Shown here: one piece after another, positions 45,561-59,170 of the stretch | Layout: each line of letters begins with the position of its first letter | Position numbering within the stretch: position 1 is the first letter of the stretch | Origin: Diphasiastrum complanatum | Lineage: Eukaryota > Streptophyta > Lycopodiopsida > Lycopodiales > Lycopodiaceae | Assembly: GCA_029204225.1 (NCBI GenBank) | Contig: CM055108.1 | Span: 4,944,806 to 5,008,805 of the forward strand | Direction: 5' to 3' | Length of the DNA stretch: 64,000 nucleotides | The notes under the pieces: model-generated | Databases searched by the model: none | What the model was told of the DNA's origin: nothing | What the model saw: the letters and a program-made list of their open reading frames with translations, nothing else | Made by a program: the position numbers and the translations under genes

Positions 45561-46718
45561 GATTTTGTGGTCGGGCTTCCACGTACAGAGAAGGGCCACG
45601 ATTCGGTTTGGGTCATTGTTGACAGACTTACGAAGTTTGCTCAATTTATCCCAACGAAAACTACTGTTAAAGCTTCAGAACTAGCTCAACTGTTTGTTGA
45701 GAAGCTTTTTCGACTGTACGGGCTGCCTTGCGATATTGTCAGTGACCGTGACCCAAAATTCACTGGTAATTTTTGGCAAGCAATTTTTGAACTGTTTGTT
45801 GAGAAGCTTTTTCGACTATACGGACTGCCTTGCGATATTGTCAGTGACCGTGACCCAAAATTCACTGGCAATTTTTGGCAAGCAATTTTTGAAAAATTGG
45901 AAACAACTTTAAGTTTAAGTTCTACAGATCATCCGGAATCAGACGGTCAAACAGAAAGGACCAATCATACGATGGAGGATATGCTTCGAGCATATGTGGG
46001 CCATCGGCAGTCTGATTGGGAACAATACCTTCCACTGGTGAAATTTGCATATAACAGTGCAAAATATTCAGCGACCGGATTCAACCCTTTCATGCTTATG
46101 TATGGTTTTCAACCTCGATCACCAATTAGTGTTGGCATGAAAAACCTACCAGTGCAAGCCGCAGCTGATTTTCTTGCGGATATGCAAGAAATGTTACAGC
46201 TGGCTAAAGATAGCATAAGAAGTGCCCAGGACAGGGCAAGGCACTATGCTGATCTATCTCGAAAGCACAAGGTATTCATGGTCAACGACTGGGTGTTTTT
46301 GAGAGTCCCTAGTCAGTCTAGGGGCTTGAAAACTATTAAGTATGCAAAGTTGGCACCTAGGTATTGCGGTCCTTTTAAGGTTATCCAAGTGATAAACAAG
46401 GTCGCATACAAACTAGAACTTCCAGCTAACATTGGAATTCATCCTGTTTTCCACGTTAGTAAGTTGAAACCCTCGTTGGGGGTTGGGGAGACCCTGGTCC
46501 CTATGGAAGATCTAGTGGAACTTCTTCATGATGAGTCCGTGAGTGGACCACCTAAACCCGAGGCGATTGTTAATAGCCGGCAGAGAACTCTACGGAGTAG
46601 AGTGCTTCGGGAATTTTTAGTCAGGTGGAGGGGCAAATCAGAAGAGGAGGATACCTGGGAAAAGGAGGCTGATCTCCAGAAGAATTTTCCAAATTTTTCC
46701 CTACAAGGAAAAATTTAA
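45561..46718 (+). pseudogene. chromovirus integrase with duplicated segment and chromodomain
   Basis: Integrase inserts the element DNA. It begins inside the core at DFVVGLPRTEKG right after a TAG and a deletion that removed RT, RNase H and the integrase zinc finger. Order: VIVDRLTKFAQF; a 34-residue segment starting LFVEKLFRLYG and holding the second catalytic Asp (VSDRDPKFTGNFW), present twice; HPESDGQTERTNH with the catalytic Glu; the PRSPISVG block; RYCGPFKVIQ and HPVFHVSKLKPS; and a chromodomain with FLVRWRGKSEEEDTWEKEAD near the end. The frame is open to 46718, so the break is the deletion and duplication, not stops. Confidence 0.93.
45691..45894 (+). repeat. in-frame tandem duplication of 102 bp
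   Basis: TGTTTGTTGAGAAGCTTTTT starts at 45691 and again at 45793. The units (45691-45792 and 45793-45894) differ at only a few bases. Length is exactly 34 codons, so the integrase frame is kept but its catalytic spacing is altered. Confidence 0.95.
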
Positions 46719-46720
46719 GT

Positions 46721-46734
46721 TTAGGGGGAAGGAA
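46721..46734 (+). promoter_or_regulatory. polypurine tract
   Basis: TTAGGGGGAAGGAA directly before the 3' LTR. Confidence 0.9.
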
Positions 46735-47793
46735 TGTTACATACCTATATAACTAGTAGTACTTTAGACCCCTAATAGTCCATTTAGTGTTGGGGGCTAT
46801 ATGGCAAGGTACCCTTAGGATTAAGGGTATGTGCCCTTGGATAAGGACAGGCAAGTGACTATACCTTAGTTGGAGGTATGGGGTCACGTGTCCCTTGGAT
46901 AAGGGGTACCCTTACTATTAAGGGTAGGTGTCTTAGATTAAGGTACTAGTGTCCTTGATTAAGGGCAGGTAGGTGTCTATGCCTTGGATGGAGGTATGGA
47001 ACCTAGTGAGGTGTTAGAAAGTCATTGGATGACTATTTTTCTAAACCTTGGGCCTCAACCTTGAACCATATCACTTTATTGGTCTAGGACCAAAGTATAC
47101 TTGGACAACTTGGACAATGGGACCTAGTAGGAGGGCGCCCTTCTAAAGTGTCCATTGAGTTCCCAACTTCCACAAGAAAGGCATTCAAAGAGTCATAGGC
47201 TATGGAAGGAGTCTCTTGACATTCCATAAGCCTATGGAGGCTCTTGGAGATTCTTTAACTCCCCTAGGCTTCTCTCTCTCTCATTGGATGAGCATGGAAC
47301 TCCATAGTGCATTGGAGGGGTCCATGGGCCATCTATATGAGGGTAGTAGGGTGCCCATTGTGGAGGGGAGATCTCTCTTGTTTGCTTGGCTTATGCTCTA
47401 GTGTTGCTACCAGTGTGTAGAGTGCTTTCTTGTGGTAGTATGCTTGAGGTTTGGATCTTGCTTATGGTATGGGACATAAGTAGGGTTTGGATCTTGAGTA
47501 TGCTATGGAGTGTTGTGGTATGCTTGTGATTTGTTTATGGTTAGCAAGGGGATGCTAGATAGGTCTTGCTTGGAGCTTGGATCTAGCTATGGTTGGGTGG
47601 TGAATACTTGAGGCCAGCTTGTTATCTATCTTTGTGTTTAAAGAGTAGGGACACAGGTGGAGGAGAGATCCTTGGAGGCTTGCAAATCCTTACTTGCAGG
47701 TGGAGGCATCCTAGCTTGGAGTTGGGAAGCATCTTGAAGCTTGCAGGTTGCTTGGAGGACATTTGGAGGACTTCCTCACCTCTACTTGTAAAA
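46735..47793 (+). repeat. 3' LTR of chromovirus
   Basis: Starts TGTTACATACCTATATAAC and ends TACTTGTAAAA; followed by target duplication TCAGG (47794-47798). It has a single copy of the segment that is doubled in the 5' LTR. Confidence 0.93.
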
Positions 47794-47798
47794 TCAGG

Positions 47799-48310
47799 AT
47801 TTAATGGGATTCCTATAGGGGAACATTCCTGCATTCTGAATTTCTCAATGAGTTTATACATATGCTCTGTCCCATCCATGTTAAGCCTCTTTCCCTGTCC
47901 TTGATGATTTGTATCTGTTGGCAATAGTGTATTCCTGCCATACCTTTCATTTCAAAGGTGTCTTTTAACTTTTCCTTGAATTCATTCAAACTAGCTTTAT
48001 TGTTGCATACTATAACCAGATCATCGACATACAATGCAACAACAAGAAACAAGCCCCCTTCATTCTTTATGTATATCCCACTGTCAGCATAACATCTTTT
48101 AAAACCAATTTCCATAAAGAGAGCATCAATCTTCTGATACCACATTCTAAAGGACTGCTTCAGGCCATATACAACTCTTTTAAGGGCACATACCATGTTA
48201 GATCCGTCGGTGAAACTAAGAGGTGGATTCATAAATACCTCCTCTTCCAAGTCGCCGTTCAGAAAGGTGGTTCTCACGTCCATTTGTTCGATCTCCATTC
48301 CCCACATGGT
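47799..48310 (-). pseudogene. Ty1/copia 5' half (reverse transcriptase), split by chromovirus
   Basis: Minus strand from 48307: EIEQMDVRTTFLNGDLEEEV, KRVVYGLKQSFRMWYQKIDA, and the active site VVALYVDDLVIVCNN with both aspartates, then EMKGMAGIHY. After a frame slip it ends MQECSPIGIPLNPD at the insertion site. RT makes DNA from element RNA. Upstream gag, protease and integrase are missing: the sequence is cut at about 48310 and the satellite array begins soon after. Confidence 0.9.
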
Positions 48311-48370
48311 CCCCGATCTTTCAAGATACTGAGTGAGCTTAATTTGACTTTGGAAGTAATGGATTCTTGG

Positions 48371-50005
48371 CTAGTGGGTAGTCCTGAGAGGAACCTGTAG
48401 GAACAGACCAGACTTGTAAAGGGTAGTTTCTCAGACTATAATGTCTGTTTGAAGTGATCTTTGAAAAAGGGTCTCAAAGAAGGGGATTAGGTACTCGGAA
48501 CGCATCGGATTCGGTGCATACTGTCTGGAATTACAAACGGGAGATGGCCAAAGGTTTGTGAGCCTGTTGCAGAACAAACAAACCCAATCCTGCTCAAAGT
48601 CAACGTCCTTTGCCCCAAAATTGTCTTCATGCCGGATTAGTTTCGCATTCTTCCATCCTTCGGCCTCGGTTGCTTCAAACGGTGTCGGCTTCGCTAGCTT
48701 TCGATTTCGGCTAGTGGGTAATCTTGCAGGGAGCCTATAGGAATAGATAGACATGAAACGGATAGTTTCTCAGTCTATTACGTCCGTTTCTAGTGACCTC
48801 CCAAAAAGAGCTTCAAGGATAGTTCTCGGAACCAGTAGGATTCGGTGCATACCGTCCGGAATCACAAATGAAAGGGTGGCCATAGTTTGTGAGCCTATTA
48901 CTGACCAAACAGATCCAATCCTGTTCAAATCCGATGTCCTTTGCCCCAAAACAGTCTTTATGTCCGAAACAATGCGATTAGGGCACGAAAAATGGACTAG
49001 TTTCGTAGTCTTCTGTCCTTCGGCCCCGATTTCATCGAATGGTGTCGGCTTTGCTAGCTTTTGATTCCGGCCAGTGGGTAATCTGCGAGGAGCCTTTAGA
49101 AACAGACCAGACGTGAAACAAGTAGTTTCTCAGTCTATTACGTCTGTTTCAAGTGACCTCCCGAAAAGGGCTTCAGGGATAGTTCTTAGAACCAGTCGGA
49201 TACGGTGCATACCGTCCGGAATCACAAACGGGGGGTGGCCACAGGTTTGTGAGCCTGTTACGGACCAAATAGATCCAATCTTACTCAGATCTGATGTCCT
49301 TTGTCCCAAAACAGTCTTTACGTTGGAAACAATGCAATTGGGACACCAGAAATGGACTAGTTTTGCAGTCTTCCGTCCTTCGGTCCGGTTGCTTCGAACG
49401 GTGTTGACTTTGCTAGCTTCTGATTTCGGCCAGTGGGTAATCTTGTGGGGAGCTTGTAGGAACAGACTAGACATGAAATGAGTAGTTTCTCAGTCGATTA
49501 CATCCGTTTCAAGTGACGTCTCAAAAAGGGCTTCGGGGATAGTTCTCGGAACCAGTCGGATTCGATGCATACCGTCCGGCATCACAAACGGGAGGTGGCC
49601 ATAGGTTTGTGAGTCTGTTACGGACCGAACAGATCCAATCTTGCTCAAATCCGACGTCCTTTGCCCCAAAACAGTCTTTACGTCGGAAACAATGCGATTA
49701 GGGCACGAGAAATGGACTAGTTTTGCAGTCTTCGTCCTTCGGCCCCGGTTTCTTTGAACGGTGTCGGCTTCGCTAGCTTTCAATTCCGGCCAGTGGGTAA
49801 TCTTGCGGGGAGCCTTTAGGAACAAACCAGACATGAAACAGGTAGTTTCTCAGTCGATTACATCTGTTTCAAGTGACCTCCCGAAAAGGGCTTCAGGGAT
49901 AGTTCTCGGAACCAGTCGGATTCGGTGCATCCGTCCAGAATCACAAACGGGGGGTGGCCACAGGTTCGTGAGCCTGTTAGGAATGAAACAGATCCAATCC
50001 TGCTC
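48371..50005. repeat. satellite array, about 360-bp period, 4.6 units
   Basis: The phrase (C)AGTGGGTAATCTTGCGGG recurs at 48371, 48711, 49071, 49430 and 49790: spacings 340, 360, 359 and 360. Each unit holds landmarks such as TTTGCCCCAAAACAGTCTTT and GATAGTTCTCGGAACCAGT. The first unit is the most diverged; the last is cut at about 50005. Long open frames exist on both strands in several units but come from the repeat itself. GC content is higher than in neighbouring sequence. Confidence 0.95.
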
Positions 50006-50009
50006 TTTG

Positions 50010-50595
50010 ACATGCGAGATTCAGATCTTCACTCATTAAAGGTCAAATTAATCTGATGTGGTGTAATATGTTCTGTTACAAAAACAAACATTAGAATCTG
50101 AGTGCAGTTTGATTTGCTATCCTATTTCAAATGCTTCTTTGTCGATTTCTTAATAAAATTTTAATGTGAAAGTTGCGTTTTGCGGGTGCTGTCGATACTA
50201 TAAGCAGAGGACTTGTTTTCAGTATATCAGCTTTCCCTTCACATTGCATTACCATAAGGAGTGTCAAATAATCTACTTTGGAGAGGATTATTAACATTGG
50301 ATCGAATCCAGTGATGGATATTAGAATAATATTGGTTCACATTCCTTTAACATTTCCTTGAAGCTTCAAGAAGATCGTGATCAGATCTGAGTTTGTTCAA
50401 TTCTTTGTAACTGACAAAAATATAACAGGAGCTTACAAGTACAGCGGTGTGTTACAGAAATAGAAACAACGTTAAGCTTCGGGGAATGCGAGAGAGAGAA
50501 GGTTGAAATCAAAGTGAATTCAAATAGTTTCCAGTAAAATCTTAGCATCTTTTTTCTTCTGCATCAAAGTTGATCTACCCCGCACTCGCGAGAAA
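50010..50595 (+). repeat. 5' flank of RING-H2 unit, copy C
   Basis: Same flank as 7963-8840 in the opposite orientation, cut at its far end by the satellite array. Confidence 0.8.
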
Positions 50596-51115
50596 ATGGC
50601 ATTTTGGATGACTCGGCTACAGTTCTCTGATCTTTGCATCTTGAATTCAACTGTTTCCCTGGGTGCCATTACAGATTTTGTCTTTTCGATTCTTGAACTA
50701 GTTGGAATCAAGCTTGGGCATGTTGCACCACTTGTGGGAAACCAAGGATCAGGTCCCCGTGATCACAGTGGCAGCTTTGGTGATGAGATTCAGGACTCAC
50801 TAACTGTCGTCACTGTGGGCTCAATCGTAGAGAGGTTCTGTTGTAAAGAGGGTGCAATTTGTGCAGTTTGCATTTGTGGGTACCAAAAGGGAAGATCCTG
50901 TATGGCTATTACCATCTTGTTCTCACATATTTCACAAACCTTGCCTTGATCGACCATAACCAAACTTTTGCTACCTGTAGATCATCTCTTTTGGCAAAAG
51001 AACTTAGAAAAGTAAGAAGAGAGACGAAGCACTTACTAGAGAGTCGTCATTGTGGTTTTCTTTCTATGGTAACCATGGCCCTGCTGCAATGAGTTCGTTG
51101 AGGGTTTTACATATC
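50596..51115 (+). pseudogene. RING-H2 pseudogene, copy C
   Basis: Frame from ATG 50596 is open for 117 codons: MAFWMTRLQFSDLCILNSTV, VFSILELVGIKLGHV (hydrophobic), GNQGSGPRDHSGSFG, CAVCICGYQKG. An extra G in an AAAAGGGAAG run then shifts the frame. In the shifted frame CSHIFHKPCLDR follows; a small deletion removes the WLE residues, and the first Cys of the last CxxC is lost (FATC), so the finger could not bind zinc normally. Of the four copies it has the longest intact N-terminal half. Confidence 0.8.
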
Positions 51116-51389
51116 ATCACAATAGCATATCATTATCACATGTAAGCTAAAAAATAAAATTCTTTATTGGCACTGAAGTTATGAGCATGGACCTGTAAGG
51201 ACATAATAACTATGGAAGAAATATTATGGAAGATGACTTTCACTTGAAAATGGATTCTCTCTACTAGTTCAAAATTTATGACAACCCCTTCGCATACAAA
51301 AAATTGTTGCAATGACACCGATCACAATAACCGACCATTCTCTCAAGAATTTTGATGAGAAAGGTAAACATGCGCTCCACAAACTCATT
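51116..51389. other. spacer between RING-H2 copies C and D
   Basis: About 270 bases, AT-rich, no gene recognised. It separates the tails of two inverted copies. Confidence 0.6.
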
Positions 51390-51876
51390 GTAGTAGGGCC
51401 ATGGGTACCATAGAAAGAAAACCACAATGCGCTTCGTCTCTCTTCTTACTTTTCTAAGTAAGTTCTTTTGTCAAAAGAGAAGATCTATAGGTAGGTCAAG
51501 TTTGGTTTTGGTCAAGCCATCGATCAAGGCAAGGTTTATGAAATGTGTAAAAACAGGATGGTAACAGCCATACATGATCTTCCTTTTCGTTCCCACAAAG
51601 GCAAACTGCACAAATTGCATCCTCTTCACAACAGAACCTCTCTATGATTGAGTCCACAATGACGACAATTAGTAAGTCTAGTATCTCATCACCAAAACTG
51701 CCATTGTGATCACGGGGGCCTGATCCTTGGTTTCGCACAGGTGGCATAGCATGTCCAAGCTTGATTCCAACTATTTCAAGAATCGAAAAAATAAAATCTG
51801 TAATGACACCCAGGGAAATGGTTGAATTCAAGATGCAAAGATCAGAGAACTGCAGCCAAGTCATCGAAAATGCCAT
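51390..51876 (-). pseudogene. RING-H2 pseudogene, copy D
   Basis: Minus-strand frame from 51876, 126 codons: MAFSMTWLQFSDLCILNSTI, GSGPRDHNGSFGDEI, CAVCLCGNEKEDHVWLLPSC, FYTFHKPCLDRWLDQNQT, then a stop where the other copies have the seventh zinc ligand. The first histidine ligand is Tyr, and the last Cys codon is also changed. The following tail (AAAAGTAAGAAGAGAGACGA) is kept. It is oriented tail to tail with copy C. Confidence 0.8.
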
Positions 51877-52275
51877 CTTCTTGTGAGTGTAGGAGAAATC
51901 AAATTTGACGCTGAAGAAAAAAGATGGTAAGATTTTACTGGAAACTTTCTGAATTCACTTTGATTTCAACCTTCTCTCTCTTGCGTTCCCCCAAGCTCAA
52001 CGTTGTTTCTGTTTCTATAACACGCCATTGTACTTGTAAGCTCTTGTTATATTTCTGTCAGCTACAAAAAAATTGAAAATTGAACAAACTCAGATCTGAT
52101 CACGATTATCTTGAAGCTTCAAAAAAATGTTAAAGGAATATTGTGAACCAAAATTATTCCAATATTTATCGTTGAATTTGATCCAATATTAATAATCCTC
52201 TCCAAAGTAGATTATTCGACACTCCTTGATTATTGCAGGTAATTCAATGTGAAGGGAAAGCTGATATCCAGAAAA
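51877..52275 (-). repeat. 5' flank of RING-H2 unit, copy D (short)
   Basis: Same flank as the other copies for about 400 bases, ending near GATATCCAGAAAACA at 52276, after which AT-rich sequence follows. Confidence 0.75.
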
Positions 52276-52444
52276 CATTATGTTTGTTAATATTTTTTTT
52301 TGTGATTTTATTATTGATACATTTTTTTTTGAGATTTTATTTTGTTGTATTCTATTTTTATATATCTAATTTATTGTATTATTTTGAATTTAATTTATTT
52401 ATAGTTCTATTTTAATATTTTAGCATTTAGGCCATTTCACGAAG

Positions 52445-52447
<3 letters not shown>
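52276..52447. other. AT-rich spacer
   Basis: T-rich sequence with no gene. Confidence 0.6.

Positions 52448-52489
<42 letters not shown>
52448..52489. repeat. (CT)n microsatellite
   Basis: Uninterrupted CT over about 42 bases. Confidence 0.95.
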
Positions 52490-52490
<1 letters not shown>

Positions 52491-52549
52491 TTGCGAGTGT
52501 CTCTCCTTTTCTACTTGCAGGTTTAGGGTTCAAATGACATCTAGAGCAT

Positions 52550-53262
52550 GAGCAAATGAGTGATGATTCAGCTCTTGCATCAGCGCATTCTCTCGCTCAC
52601 TCACGATTCTCTCTCTCTCTCTCGCTCACGGTTTTCACGATGTTCTCTCTCTCTCTCTCGGATGCTACCCCTCTCTCTCTCTCACACTCACTGTGAGAAC
52701 CGTGAGAACCGTTGAGAGAGAGGAACCGTTCCCATGATTCTCACGGTTCCTCTCTCTCAACGGCTCTCATGATTCCTCTCTCACGGTTCTAATGGTTCTG
52801 ACAGTGCTCTCTCTCTCACGGTTCTTCTCTCACGGATCCTCTCTCACGGTTTCTCTCACTGTTCTAATGGTTCTCATGGTGCTCTCTCTCTCACGCTTCC
52901 TCTGTCATGGTTCCTCTCTCACTGTTCTAACGGTTCTCATGATGCTCTCTCTCTCTCTCCTTGGATCCTCTAGATTCTCACGGTTCTCACGGTTCCTCTC
53001 TCTCTCTCTCCCACTCACAGTTATCACGGTTCTCACAAAGCTCTCTCTCTCGGATGCTCTCGGTTCTCACGGTTCCTCTCTGTCTCTCCCACTCGCGGTT
53101 CTCACAGTTCTCACGAATCTCTCTCTCTCCCTCTCGGATGATCTCGGTTCTCACGGTTCTCGCAGCTCCTCTCTCTCTCTCACTCACGTTTCTCATGGTT
53201 CTCACGAAGCTCTCTCTCTCTCTCTCTCTCTCTCTCGGATGCTATCGGTTCTAACGTGCCAT
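52550..53262. repeat. CT-rich minisatellite with CACGGTTCTCACGG phrases
   Basis: Short CT runs alternate with CACGGTTCTCACGGTTCCTC-like phrases in irregular spacing. The open frames across it, on both strands, are repeat products (leucine/serine- or arginine/glutamate-rich). Confidence 0.9.
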
Positions 53263-53600
53263 TGTTGACCCCTCCCAAATGACTGCAAAGGAGGTGTTTA
53301 TGGCCCCTCCCTTCACGGTTTTTGTGGCCCCTCCACTCACTCACTCACTGGCCGTCGCTGATCTGCAAACACACCTTATACCTCAATGTACTCCTTACAT
53401 GATTAAATGTTTCATCATTTGGCATTATCTACAATCATATAAGGTGTTGATTTGCAAACTGGACGTCGTTGATCAACAAACACACCTTATGATGGTGGTG
53501 TGATTCTTCAGCTCTGCCCGACAGTTTTGATAGCAAGCTCACGGCTCAAGGTTCCGATAGCAGGCTCGTCTCCTCACGCTTCTGATAGCATGCAAGTCAC

Positions 53601-53708
53601 GATCTTCAACAGTTCTTGCCAGTTGCGATCTTCAACAACTCTTGCCAATTGTGATCTTCAACAGCCCTTGCCAGTCGCGATCTTCAACAGCTCTTGCCAG
53701 TTGTGATC
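53601..53708. repeat. 26-bp tandem repeat, four units
   Basis: GATCTTCAACAGCTCTTGCC-type units start at 53601, 53627, 53653 and 53679, with a fifth beginning at 53705. Confidence 0.9.
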
Positions 53709-53734
53709 CAATGGTTCTCACGGTTCTCACGAAT

Positions 53735-54440
<706 letters not shown>

Positions 54441-54540
54441 GAAAAATCAGCGTCCGTCAACGACATATTGAATTTCCAAATCATCGGCCGCCACCTAGAT
54501 CGTTTGCCATTGCCCGTCAATGACGGGAACTCTTTACTAG

Positions 54541-54772
54541 TATATATATATACATATATATCCTTTTGTTTTTATATATGCATATTCTATATCTATATAT
54601 ACATATATATCTCACATATATTTGTCATATATTACATATATGTATACAAATATGTAATATTAATATGCTATTTAACAATTTTTGCTAGAAGCTCCCGCCG
54701 TGGCTGGAGGTTCTGAAATACATTGTCAAATATATATATATATGTATGTGTGTGTGTGTTTGTGTTGTTATG

Positions 54773-54850
<78 letters not shown>

Positions 54851-54925
54851 ATGTATTGCATATTGATGGGTATTACATAAATATATTTATATTTATATTT
54901 ATTTATACAACTGATATATATGTGT
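54541..54925. repeat. AT-rich microsatellite block
   Basis: (AT)n at about 54774-54825 followed by (ATGT)n to about 54850, with further TATA-rich sequence around. Confidence 0.9.
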
Positions 54926-56485
<1,560 letters not shown>

Positions 56486-56489
56486 AATC

Positions 56490-57124
56490 TGAGACCTTTG
56501 ATCCTTGGTCCTTGGACCTTAATTCTTAGCCCTTGGTCCTTAACTCTTAGTCCTTGGCCCTAAACCCTTGGACCTTAACTCTTGGCCCTTCTCTCTTAAC
56601 CCTTTGTCCTTAACTCTTGGCCCTTAGCCCTTGGTCTTTGGCCCTTATCACCTAGCTCTTGTTCCCTTAGTCCTCAACCCTCGGCCACTAAAACTTAACT
56701 CTTGGCCTTTCACTCCTTTTAGGCCTTAGCCCTTAGCTTTTGTCCCTTAGTCCTCAACCCTTGGCCCTTGGCCATTGAAACTTAACTCTTATAGCCTTTC
56801 GTCTTGGCCCTTGGCCCTTAACCCTTGGTTTTTAATCCTTGTCCTTAGATCTCTGGCCCTTAGCCCTTGATCCTTGACCTTTGTACCCTTGACCCTTAGC
56901 TCTTATCCCTTAGTGCTTAGCCCTTAGTCCTAAACCCTTAGCCATTGGCTGTTAGCCCTTCGCTCTTAACACCTAGGGTTGTTAGCCCTTAGTCCTTAAC
57001 CCTTAGCCCTTGGCTATTAGCCCTTCGCTCTTAACACCTAGCTCTTGTCCCTTAGTCCTCAACCCTTAGCCCTTGGCCACTAAAACTTGACTCCTGGCCC
57101 TTCACTCTTAACCCTTGATCCTTA

Positions 57125-57207
<83 letters not shown>

Positions 57208-57587
57208 CCTCTTGGCCCTTAGCCCTTAGCCCTTAGCTTTTGTCTCTTATTCCTCAAACCTTGGCCCTTTTTGGCCATTGAAACTCAACTCTTAGTGTCT
57301 TTCGCTTTGGCCCTTGGCCCTTAACCCTTGGCTCATAGTCCTTGTCTTTAAATCCTTGGCCCTTAGCCCTTGATCCTTGACCCTTGGCTCTTAGCTCTTA
57401 TCCCTTAGTGCTTAGCCCTTAGTCCTTAACCCTTGGCCATTGGCCCTTGGCTGTTAGCCCGTCGCTCTTAACCCTTGTCCTTCGCCCTTAGTCCTTGGAC
57501 CTTATCCCTTAGCTCTTGTCCCTTAGTCCTCAACCTATGGTCATTGGCCATTGAAACTTAACTCTTGGCTCTTCGCTCTTAACCCTT

Positions 57588-57631
<44 letters not shown>

Positions 57632-58341
57632 CCCTTAGCCCTTAGCCCTTGATCCTTAACCCTTGGCCCTTCATCTTGGCCCTTGGTCCTTCTATCTTGG
57701 CCCTTGGATCTTAACCATTGGTCCTGATCTCCTCTCTTGACTCTTAGCCCTTATCCCTTGGCCCTTCGTCTTGGTCCTGGGTTCTTCTCCGTTGGCCCTT
57801 AACCCTTGGTCATTAATCCTTGTCTTTTAATTCTTGGCCCTTAGCCCTTGATCTTGACCCTTGATCCTTCACTCTTATCCCATAGCCCTTAGCCCTCGGT
57901 CCCTAACCCATGGCTTGTGGACCTTAACTCTTAGTGCTTCGCTCTTAACCCTTGGTCCTTGACCCTTAGCCCTTAGCTCTTGCTCTTTAGTTCTCAACCC
58001 TTTGCCCTTGGGCAACTAAAGCTTAACTTGGGGCGCTTAAGCCTTGGTCCTTATCTCCTCTCTCTCTCTCTTGGCCCTTGGCCTTTGGCCCTTAACCCTT
58101 GCCCCTTAAACATTAGCCCTTCAGCCTTTCCTCTTGGCCCTTAACCCTTAGACCCTTGGCTCTTGGACTTTAACTCTTAAACCTTGACCCTTGGCTCTTG
58201 GACTTTAACTCTTAAACCTTGACCCTTGGCTCTTGGCCCTTCGTCCTTCTCCCTAGGCCCTTGGCCTTAAACCCTTGGTCCTTAATCCTTGTCCCTTAGC
58301 CCTTTATCCTTGACCCTTGGTGCTTCGCTCTTAGCCCTTGA

Positions 58342-58399
<58 letters not shown>

Positions 58400-59170
58400 C
58401 TTAGCTCTTGGTCCTTAGCCCTTGACCCTTGGTCCTTATCTCCTCTCTGAACTCTTAGCCCTTACCCCTTGGCCCTTCGTCTTGGCCCTTGGTTCTTCTC
58501 CCTTGGCCCTTAACCCTTGGCCTTTAATCCTTGGCCCTTAGCCCTTGACCTTGACCCTTGATCCTTCGCTTTTATCCCTTAATCCTTAGCCCTCAGTCCC
58601 TAACCCTCGGACCTTAACTTTTAGCGCTTCACTCTTAACCCTTGGGCCTTAGCCCTTGGCCCTTAGACCTTAGCTCTTGTTCCTTAGTCCTCAACCCTTG
58701 GCCACTAAACTTAACTTGAGGCCCTTAACCCTTGGTCCTTATCTCCTCTCTCTCTCTTGGCCCTTGGCCCTTAACCCTTGCCCCTTAAGCCTTGGCCCTT
58801 AGCACTTTCCTCTTGGCCCTTAACCCTTAGACTCTTGGCCATTAATCCATGGTCCTTAATCCTTGTCCTTTAATCTATGGCCCTTAGCCCTTTATCCTTA
58901 ACCCTTGGCCTTTAGCTCTTATTTTCTTAGCCCTTAGCTCTTGTCCCTTAGTCGTTCTCCCTTGGTCCTTGGCCACTAAAACTCAACTCGTGGCCTCTCG
59001 CTTTTACCCCTTGGTCCTTATCTCCTTTCTCTCTCTTGGCCCTTAGCCCTTGGTCCTTAACCCTTCACCTTTCATCCTTTATCTTGGCCCTTGAGCATTA
59101 ATTCTGAATGGTCCTTTAATCTTTGCCCTTAATCCTTAATTACCCTTGGCCTTTCATCCTTCGTCCGGGC
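56490..59170. repeat. degenerate heptamer minisatellite (TTRRYCC)n, about 2.7 kb
   Basis: The sequence is a continuous run of seven-base words such as TTGGCCC, TTAGCCC, TTAACCC and TTGGTCC in irregular order. Three long (CT)n tracts interrupt it (57128-57205, 57590-57629, 58345-58396). Some longer phrases repeat (for example CTTGACCCTTGGCTCTTGGA near 58165 and 58200). No coding function. Confidence 0.95.

Noticed and set aside
48431-50039. Open frames of 92-135 codons on both strands
   Set aside because: They repeat with the satellite unit, overlap each other on opposite strands and carry no domain; they follow from the repeat having few stop codons.
56490-59170. True interstitial telomere
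   Set aside because: The words are TTRRYCC with high variation, and runs of exact TAAACCC were not seen; only similarity to telomere repeats is claimed.
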